Below the pieces are notes generated by a model. The model had not been told where the DNA came from. It saw only the letters and a program-made list of their open reading frames with translations, and did not search any database. This document shows, piece by piece, positions 55,267 through 64,000 of a stretch of 64,000 nt of DNA (its first letter is position 1; every line of letters starts with the position of its first letter). The DNA lies in NCBI RefSeq assembly GCF_002878395.1, contig NC_061118.1, positions 84,879,526 to 84,943,525 on the forward strand, written 5' to 3'. The stretch is from Capsicum annuum (lineage: Eukaryota; Streptophyta; Magnoliopsida; Solanales; Solanaceae). A program made the position numbers and the translations under genes.

Positions 55267-57778
55267 GTGGTGACACCGACATAATCCCACCAATAGGTAA
55301 GACAAATCATAGTCCGAAATGACAAGTAATGGACTAATTGAGGGAAAATAGGATAAATACTAGAACTATGCTAGTAACTAGGTTTTTAAAAGACATATTA
55401 TGCAAGAAAAATAACATAAATACGGGTAAATAAGGAAAATGATAAAATATCACACGACCTAGTAAGGTCGGTATAAGATCCTCTAAGAAAAGAATCATAG
55501 TACAACCAATTTACAATATGCAATGGTCTCGAAATAGAAACACCATTAAAAAGAAAAAGAAGAGAAAACCAACTACAGCTCTAAGAGCTCACCCTATCTC
55601 CAAACTCCGACCAACACTTATACTACATCAACAACAACATCTAGTACTCATATTTACACTAGAAAAGTGTACATAAGTGTAGTATGAGTACCAGCGAAAC
55701 TAGTACCCAGTAGAAAGCATTGGTCCACTGAGTTATATCATATATAAATATAATAAAATATGAGATAATAAGCTAAATAAAAGAAAAGAAGAGGCAAGCC
55801 TAGAACAATGCTCCAAATACTTAAAGTAATTAACTGAATGAATAATATCAAAGAGAAAATAATGATCTATAGTATAATTGGGCACCCATAAGCCGAGGAG
55901 AATCAAATGGAAGTAAATAATGCAATGCGAGTCACTATAAAATTAGTTGATGCAATCAAGGAGTAATGGCAGTACATTCATACAATATCAGAAACTCAAA
56001 ACTGTAACCGTGGATCCTTCATAACATAAAAATTTACTCAAACTAGTTCCATAACCTTTATGAACAACCTCTCAGTGCCTGACTCAAATAAAAAATAGTG
56101 TTTGATATATCTGACTTGAATCAAAAATAGAATCAAAATAATATCATGAACACAAGACTTGAACTGACCTTATAATTCCCCAAGTACACGACTTGAATAT
56201 GTAATAATTTGCCCAAATCATTCTTTGGCTAAAAAGTATAAATAAAGTAATGTAAGGAGCTGTATTGAGGCTTTAAGGAACTATTGTAATCTTGGCCTAA
56301 TATAGGCTAAAGGGTCCCCCTCCTAAGCCAAAAAGCCCATTCTGATACAAGTTCTACCCCAAACTAGACTAAGATTCCGAATCTTATAACAAGGTGGTAA
56401 ATAAGCCTCATAGGTTCCTACAGTAGCAATTCACTCTAAGGAATAGGTAGTTAATTCCAATATTCCTAATCACAATCCACTAATCAGCTAAATAATCTAT
56501 TTTCGCTAAATATACAACAAATTCCTCATTTCCAGCACAAAACAAACAAAAGATTATACTAATACTATACTACTCAATCTAAGAGACAAGTAAGCCTAGC
56601 CTACCTGAACACCAAAGAAAGCCCAACTAAGTCTGCAAAATTAGAGATTTCCCCTTTTGAGAAGCCTCCGCATGATGCCACGCTATTAAAATAGTGATAT
56701 ATGCATTAATACAAGAACAATGATATCCATATAGCATTTTTTTGCTTCCGGTACAAAATCAAGTCAAGATCCCATGTGAAGCTTGCTTGTAGAATCACAC
56801 TTTCAAACTCATAAACACATCCCGCTATGCTCAAGGATCATTTAACTTTAACATGGGTAAATTCAAAGATCAAACGATACCAAATAAACCCATCAAGAAA
56901 AAAGGGATCTGTGACTAAATTGGAGAATTAATTCAAGAATTAGATTGGAACTTACAAGGATTACAATGAGAAAATAACTATTCTAGGCTCACCAACACCG
57001 CACAATCACCCATGGATAAGTCATCAACTTATCTACCAACTCTAGGGTTTATGGCTCTTTAGACTTGTGAGAAATGGGATAAAATTGAGTTAGTGACAAA
57101 ATAAATTCCCTCCCAGGTGGCAATTAAGCCTTATAGTACCGCTAAAACGGTCCTAGGTCTTGTTCTGGCCTACCGCTAATGTAGACAAGCCATCACATAA
57201 GCAATGCTCGCTTTAGTTGTAGGCTCCCACTAAAGTGACATGGTGGGAAAGCTTTGGCCACTTCATTGACCGCTTGGATATTAAAAAGAACAAAGGTAAG
57301 TTTTAGCAGATGCACCAGCTGAACTTAGATTATTCCAAGTTTCCACTGACCCCTTAGGATTTTTTTCTTCAAAATCTTGTGAATGCAAATGAACTATTCT
57401 ACCCCATTAAATTTGACATCCAAGAAATAATGATGCAAATCAAATATCCATCCGAAGTTCTTTAGATGAATATTAGCCCCATACCTAAGGACAACTTTTA
57501 CCAAAATTCGTTCAATAACTCAAAATGAGTCTGGGAGCCTTGAGACCCAAACTAATGGTCTCTCTAGCCTGTAATTGATGTTTTGAAGTTGATGAAACTG
57601 TTGGAATTGGCATACATAATTGTTAAACCAAATTTTATGACAGATGGCCAATCCTTACATATAAAGACTTCAACATAAGTTATTAGCTCTAAAAGCCAAA
57701 TGAACTACCCCATAACTAAACTGTACGCTCCAACGAAAGTGTGGAAAAGAAGAAAATAACGTAGAGTGTCATTTAAAT
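55267..57778 (-). repeat. 3' LTR of gypsy element G, about 2.5 kb
   Basis: The low end (about 55267) aligns with the start of the 5' LTR at 62850 (CCCACYARTA, GTAAG), missing roughly the first 20 bases. The body matches 62834-64000 and, more weakly, the C LTRs. The high end reads AGAGTGTCATTTA near 57778, next to pol. It has one copy of the region duplicated in element C. Confidence 0.82.
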
Positions 57779-59330
57779 ATCCACTAATAAAGTGTCGTTC
57801 ATTCTGAAAAGTAAAGGGTTAGGATGTACCAGAAGTCTCAATCGAGTGGAGATACTGGGATTGTATCTATCTTTCGATCTCCTAAATAGCTTTTTTTACT
57901 GGCAGTGTATTTACTAAACCTTAACTATTAAATCTCCCTAAAGAACAACCGTATGACATCCATGGCTAATATGAGAATAGGATCCTCCATTAAGATTAGT
58001 CTGGTGACTTATCAAGGATGTAATGCTACAACATAGAAACATGAAAAGCTTAATAAACAAAGACAAAATTTGGGGGTAAGGCAAACTCATAAGCCATCTC
58101 TCTAATTATGCAAATTATCTCATAAGGTCCAACATATCTGGGGTTCAATTTGCCTTTCCTACCAAACCTCATCACACCTTTCATAGGAAATACTAAAAGG
58201 AATACCTACTCTCCAATACCATACCTCAAGACACAAAGCCTACTAGCTGAATAAGACTTCATCCTACTCCCAGATGCCCTCAACCTTACAATTATTCTGA
58301 CTCTATCTAACAACTCTCACATTGATTTAGTACCACAGGGCCTAAATTCGGAGTTACCAAACAATCCTATTTAAGATAAAAAATACTTACTGGATAGTTC
58401 CTGAAATGGTGACATAGAAATACTAAAATGGTAGTGATTATTATATGCATAATTAACCAATGCAAAGTGTTTCTCCCACTGACCTCAAAAATCCTAAACA
58501 TACGCTTATAGCATGTACTCAAGAATCTTAATAGTCCACTCTAATTGTCCATCGATCTAAGATTAAAAGTAGTTCAAAGATCCACTGAGTAACCAACTCT
58601 TCCTGAAAAGCCCTCCGAATCTAGAAGTGAATACCAAGCCCTGGTTAGAAATACTAGATATGAGCACTCTATGATGGAAAACTGTCTTCTCTACATAGAA
58701 ACGACATAACCTCTCGACACTGTAGGATATATGAATAGGAAGGAAATATGCCTATTTGGTCAGCTAATATATAATGACCCAAATATTATCGGAAGCACGG
58801 GAGGTGTGATGTAACCTGCTATAAAATCCTATAGTGATTCTCTCCCACTTCTACTCGGTAATGGCATATCACTGAATTATGTCACCAAACCTCTATGCTT
58901 GGCCTTCACTTTCTAACAAAATAGGAAACGATGCACAAAGTCTACGATATCTCTCATTATGATACTCCACCAATAGTGCTACCTTAAATCCCTGTAAATC
59001 TTAGCTTTCCTATGGTGAGTAGTGTATGTAAAGCTGTAAGCCTCACAAAATATTAACTGACCAATCCTTAAAATAGAAAGTTGGACATTATATCTCAAAT
59101 TACCTATAAAATCTATGGTGTCCCTCTTGAACTCACCCATCAAAACATGATCAAGAATGAAACAAAGTCCCATATACTTAAACTGGTGACTCTGAATCTA
59201 CCCAAACAAAGACTACTTGGCCTCAACACTATCAAGGATCCTTTGAGATTCCAAAATATCAAGTCGCATCATAGTGTTGGCTAAGGAAAGATTTCTCATG
59301 ATGACAGCCTCTCATAGATTGAAATAGAAG
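57779..59330 (-). pseudogene. Integrase of element G, decayed
   Basis: Minus strand. The HHCC region lies near 58900-59060 (THHRKAKIYRDLR, HYWWSIIMRDIVDFV, CxKVKAKHRG). The GPY/F module lies near 58080-58200 (FPMKGVMRFGRKGKLNPRYV, then GPYEIICI). Core fragments lie near 58330-58860. The chromodomain that should follow at 57790-58000 is not clear. Stops are frequent. Confidence 0.78.
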
Positions 59331-60600
59331 CAAAGCTACCCATACTCACTACCTTTCAACTCAAGGTATCCAAAATAATTTCAGCTTTGCTCGAATGGTA
59401 TAGAATAAATATGTCATAATCCTTCAGCAACTCCATCAATTTGCACTGGCTAGAATTAAGTTCTCTGTAAGTCATAAGACATAAAACACTATGATGATTA
59501 GTGTAAATCTCATAATGCACACCATATAAGTAGTGCCTCTAAATCCTAAGTACAAAAACAACCTTTTCAAACTCTGAATCATGAGTGGGGTAGTTGCACT
59601 CATGCACCTTTAACTGCCTTGATTCAAATAACTCGGCCCTGTTGCATCAATTTATAACCAAGACTAAAACCAAAAGCATCACCATATATGATAATTCCCT
59701 TACCCTTAACGAGAAGAGGCAATATAAAAGCTGAAGTGAAGAAATCCTTAAGCCTCTGAAATCTAAACTCAAACACCTTAAGCAACTAAATTGGAACCTC
59801 ATTTAGGGTTAATCTAGTTATTGACAATATAATAGTAGCAAAACCCGTAGTGAATCACCTATAGTAACCAACTAAACTAATAAAGCAACAAACCTCAAAT
59901 GGAGATATAGGTCTAGTTCGAACACAAATATCCTTAATTTTCACTCGGTCTACCATAATCCCATTCTTTGATACCACATGTCCTAGGATTGTAACAGGCT
60001 CAAGTTAGAAATCACACTTTTAGAATTTTGCAAATATCCTAAGATCCTTAATGTTTAGAGCATAATCCTCAAATGTTGCATATGCTCCGCCCTACTCCTC
60101 AAACACAAAAGAATGTCATTGATAAACACAACATGAAAGAGTCTAGATAAGGTTTGAACATGCAGTTAATCAAACTCAGGAAAGAAATTACAGCATTGGT
60201 TAATGTAAAAGATATCACTAGGAAATCATAATTACCATAATGAGTCTTGAAGGTTGTCTTTAGGATGTACTTAGCCCAGATTGATGGTCACCAAACCTCA
60301 AGTAAATTTTAGAGAACACCATTGTGCCCTAAAGCTAGTCAAACAAGTCATCAATATGAGGCACCGTATTTCTATTCTTTACTATCACCTTATTCAGCTG
60401 CCTATAATTAATACACATACAAAAGGAACCATTTTTTCTTCATGAAAAAGATAAGAGCACCCCAAGGAGACACACTCGGCCTAATAAAGCCCTTACCCAA
60501 AGATCCTGAAGCAGAAAATTTTGCTCCTTTAGATTAGTAAGAGCCATACAATAAGGTTACATAAAAATAGGTCGTGTCCCTAGCTCAAGATCAATAATAA
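59331..60600 (-). pseudogene. Reverse transcriptase and RNase H of element G, catalytic Asp lost
   Basis: RT order on the minus strand: ITNLKEQNFLLQDLWVRALL-like region near 60490-60540, CVSPWGALIFFMKK near 60430-60475, INYRQLNKVIVKNRNTVP near 60360-60410, the catalytic block VFINDILLC (60106-60126; the first Asp is Asn, 60115-60120), and EHMQHLRIML near 60070. RNase H fragments follow at 59400-59700, with a conserved YHSKGANVVADAL-type end expected near 59330. Frameshifts and stops throughout. Confidence 0.85.
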
Positions 60601-61130
60601 ACTCAATATTATGCTAAGGAGGAAGACTAGGTGGATTGATAAGAAAAACATCATGAAAATTACAAACTATAGGGACAGGGTCAAGCAAAGGACTCTCCAC
60701 ACTAACATCATAAATATAAGAAAGATAGGACTCACAACCCATTGATATAGTTTTCCTAGCCCAAATATAAGAAATAATTCCCATTGGTGTGCGACGAATA
60801 ATTCCCTGCCATACCACTGCGGGTATGCTAGACATGGATAATGTAACCGTTTTGGCAAAATAATTCTAGACAACATGATAGGGGGATAACCATCCCATGC
60901 AAAGAATTATATCAAAGAGCACTATATCTAATACAATAAGACTAGACAGAGTATCAAACTATTAAATAGTCATAATATATGGTTAATAATCTCGATCCAA
61001 TACTAAAGAATCACCCATAGGAGTAGATACATATAAGGAATCCCAATGCAACTCTAATCGTGGTGCATAATAAGAAGACACATATGAATAAGTAGATCTC
61101 AAATAAAATAAATAAAAAGTCAACAGATGG
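60601..61130 (-). pseudogene. Aspartic protease and RT linker of element G
   Basis: The frame 60835-60614 reads MSSIPAVVWQGIIRRTPMGI then ISYIWARKTISMGCESYLSY, followed by DPVPIVCNFHDVFLINP. This is the linker between protease and RT in this gypsy family (canonical LEWxG, ISFLKARRLVxxGC, YLAYVRD). Upstream at 60840-61020, the LDMVDFDVILGMDWL-type segment is present in decayed form (YNKALFDIILCMGWLSPY). Confidence 0.82.
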
Positions 61131-62671
61131 CACACTGAGTTTGTACCTATAATAACATCTAAAGATTTTGCCTTTGGCTTACCAGGTATAACTTATAAGT
61201 GATCGTGCCCGCCATCTAGCTAACTTAATTGATCACCTATCCTACCTACTTGGGGACCTTCATAAAAACACTGGGAACACCTGGATAACCCTATATACAA
61301 CCTCTAGATAAGGGAGGCACTTCTCTAATAAGAAGAACACACAACATTATAGGTATAACTGACTTTCACTAAGAATACTCTCAAGAGAAATAGCCAAAGG
61401 CTTCACACTCATAAGATGCCCTAGGCACTACAATGCATTTAGAAGATCTACCTAAAAAAGAATAGGCTCCTCAGCTACAAAATCTAGAATATATCTCTCT
61501 CAAAGGTTTACCACTACTCTAGAAAGAATTATCACTATATCTAGGCTTACCCCCATCAGTAAACTACAGTGAGATATGAATGATCCTACTAGACTTACTT
61601 TGATGCTGATAACACTGGAGTGGAGGGTACGTAACCTAAGAACCTTTGCCTCTAAACCATGAAGAAATCCTACTACCATTAAAACTACCTTGATATCATG
61701 GCCTCTTATTGCTTCCCCCTTGGGCCTTGTTATTAATCTACTCCATGATATAGGTATGATAAAAATCTTAGCAGAAGATCTACCGAACACAAAAACTCTA
61801 TGTAGCCATACAAAGAGAAAGACTCAATCCCTGAACAAAATACTGAATTTGCTCATACTCTGGATATATCTATCTTTCAACGAAAGCTCATAAAATTGAG
61901 CCTCATACTACAAATGATCATAGAAACCTACTAGAATCTTTATAGGTCTCTGAAATTCTCTCTAAGGTTATTAGACATATACTTCTCGAAGAAAACCTTA
62001 AAGAAATTTGTCCATATCAAATGAGGAGGTTCAGTTAGCCTGGAATCAAGTTGAGCTCTCCACTAATGTCGAGCTTCTAAATCAAACCAAAATATTATGT
62101 AGTAAACCCTATTAGTCTCTACAAGGCCTAAAATATGTAGCCTATCCTAAAAAGAAGTCATGAAATCAAATAAATCCTCGCCTGTTACCCTAAAAATTCT
62201 AGGCAGTGTCAATCTCAATAATCTATACAACATCTGGTGCTCCTCAACATACATAGCAGGCTAGGAAACTACCTGATAAGAAACCACCAATACTGGAGGA
62301 ATATCTACTCTGGGGCCATAGTAAAAGGCCAATCCCCTAACATGGTACCACTTTAATCCATAACTGAGCACCTTTAGATGGTTCACCACTAAAAAAATAA
62401 TACCTTAACTAAGACATCTCTAAGAAGCAATGAAGAAGTAAATCCCAATAGGACTGGGATTCCCATTGGCTTACCACTGGCTGAGATAGTGAAATTTTAA
62501 GTGTGGGAGAAGGAATTAGGTTTGGTGAAGGCTTCCTATCCTTATCTCTAGCTAGGGATATTGATCTTATATGCCCCCGACCTCTAGGTTGTCCATATCC
62601 TTTGGTAGGATCCCTAGTCGCATACTTGGGGTCTTTATCTATAGTAGTAGTAGCACACATCCTAGCCATCT
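61131..62671 (-). pseudogene. gag of element G
   Basis: Start codon at 62667-62669 on the minus strand. The N-terminus is MARMCATTTIDKDPKYATRD, then GRGHIRS-rich sequence, similar to the start of element C gag. The capsid core is in 61900-62200 (WEFFKVFFEKYMSNNLREN-like text near 61950-61990). A zinc-knuckle remnant (CYRCGRIGHLQK-type) lies near 61380-61440. Frameshifts and stops break the sequence; 61500-61790 is one of the longer open pieces. Confidence 0.72.
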
Positions 62672-62819
62672 GCTACTCTTAAACAAAATGTGTGAATGAA
62701 ATAATGATCTCTTATAATGTCCTATATCCTCCTAAAGATAAGAAATAGATGACATCATTCCAATGTGTAGGACTCTACTAGACATTTACTCTTATACTAA
62801 TAACACTAGTGAACCTATT
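62672..62819 (-). other. Leader of element G between gag and primer site
   Basis: About 150 bases with no coding signal, between the gag start codon and the primer binding site. Confidence 0.6.
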
Positions 62820-62830
62820 CTCTGATACAA
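62820..62830 (-). other. Degenerate primer binding site of element G
   Basis: CTCTGATACAA on the plus strand is the complement of TTGTATCAGAG, one base from the usual iMet site. It lies three bases from the LTR end. Confidence 0.8.
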
Positions 62831-62833
62831 ATT

Positions 62834-64000
62834 TGTCACGACTTGATTTCACGAGTCATGATGGCACCTAATTTATCCCACTAGTACGTAAGCCAAACTG
62901 TGACTCAAATAACAAATAATAGGATAATACAAGAATTATACAAGTAATTATGTTACTATACATAATATGCTAGAAAGATAGCATAAATACAAGTAAATTA
63001 GAAAAAGAGTAAAACATCACATGACATAGTAAGTTTGGTATAAGAGACTCTAAAAAAAGAATAAGAGTAATATAAGTGTCAAATACATAATAGTCTTAAA
63101 ATAGAAAGACCATCATAATAGAAAAATGAAAGAGTCAACTCTTGCTAAAAGAGCTCACCCTCTCTCTTAATTCTAAACCGCACCAATACAACATCATTGG
63201 TGGCATATAGTACTCTTATACGCACTAAAAAGAGGCATATAAGTATATTATAAGTACCAATCCAATGGGTACTCATTAGGCATCATTTTCCAACTAATCA
63301 AAATCATAATATAAACTCAATAAAAAGTGAGATAATAAGCTAAGTCCAGGAAAAAAGGGTAAACTTGGAATAATGCTCCAAATATAGAAAGTAAATAAGC
63401 AGATGAACAATATCAAAGAAAACGTAACTCGTATAGAATAACTTTGCTCCATATGCATAGGTAAAGCAAATAAAAGTCCACAATTCAATGTGATCATCCA
63501 TAAGCCTTTTGTATGCAATCAAGAAGGAGTAATAATAGTACATTCATACAATATTCGATCCTTGTAATTGTAAACATGGATCTTTCTATACAATAAACAC
63601 CAAAGTCAAACTGGTCCAAAAAACTTCATAAATAACCTCTTAGTGCCTGGCTTGAACCAAAAATAATACCTCATATATTATACCTGAATTGGAAATTATA
63701 TCATAAACACCATAATTGAATTGGTTTTATCATCTCCAAAGTACAAGCTTAGAATACGTTTTTATATGCCTAAGTCTTCCTTCAGCTCAAAAATATAAAT
63801 AGGGTAATGTAAGAAAAAATATTAAGACTATAAGAGAATTATAGTAATCTTGGCCTAGGTGGGAAAGAAGGTCCCACTCCTAAACTCTAAAGTCCATTGT
63901 AAAGGCAATTTCTATCCCCGAGTAGACTAACATTCCAAAACCTACTACTAGGTTATAAATAAGTCTCATAGGCTCCTATTATACTAATTCAATCTAAGGA
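62834..64000 (-). repeat. 5' LTR of gypsy element G, incomplete at the window edge
   Basis: Begins TGTCACGACTTGATTTCACG and aligns with 55267-56440 throughout (for example CACATGACATAGTAAGTTTGG against CACACGACCTAGTAAGGTCGG in two halves). It continues past the end of the window. Open frames in it (63294-63543) have no known product. Confidence 0.88.

Overview
The window looks like nuclear, heterochromatic, gene-poor plant DNA. The repeats point to a Solanaceae genome: chromodomain Ty3/gypsy elements with 2.4-3.6 kb LTRs, a Sirevirus-type Ty1/copia element, an RTE-type LINE with a (TTG)n tail and the 3' sequence common in nightshades, and a florendovirus-like endogenous pararetrovirus. The species is not determined; pepper or a related nightshade is a reasonable guess. 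I see no host protein gene, rRNA, tRNA or CRISPR array. Nearly every coding stretch is decayed transposon or viral pol/gag full of stops and frameshifts.

Layout. 1-9470: a plus-strand gypsy chromovirus array with three LTRs (a, b, c), a nearly empty first internal region (1313-1780) and a second one (4253-8905) with decayed gag, protease, RT, RNase H, integrase and chromodomain. 9471-11640: a fragment of another plus-strand gypsy LTR, split by a 920-bp PIF/Harbinger-like MITE (10661-11580) with TTA target duplications. 11640-12625: a minus-strand Ty1/copia integrase fragment. 12627-35765: minus-strand gypsy element C. It carries a TRIM miniature retrotransposon (19067-19686) between its RT and protease, and an inserted second gypsy element D in its gag. 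D lies in a rearranged block: a solo LTR with perfect AGTTT target duplications (21627-23772), a duplicated piece of C's gag and 5' LTR carrying a LINE (23773-25309), a 104-bp stub of D's 3' LTR, the D interior (25414-30615), D's 5' LTR (30616-33018), and the original copy of C's gag start and 5' LTR with the same LINE (33019-35765).

35766-55250: an endogenous pararetrovirus on the minus strand (movement protein, coat protein, protease, RT, RNase H, then a C-terminal extension). It is split by Sirevirus H (38690-50028, target duplication ATAGT/GTAGT). H contains its own nested 3.24-kb gypsy solo LTR (40916-44157) with perfect ATCAG target duplications. 55267-64000: gypsy element G, minus strand, same broad family as C. 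It has a 3' LTR, a decayed gag-pol, and a 5' LTR that runs off the window.

Nothing here works together as an operon or pathway. The biology is a stack of insertions whose order can be read: C before D, before duplication and solo-LTR formation; pararetrovirus before Sirevirus H, before the solo LTR inside H. All four gypsy RTs have lost at least one residue of the catalytic Asp-Asp pair; the pararetroviral RT keeps it. Coordinates of decayed domains are approximate because they were read by eye across frameshifts.
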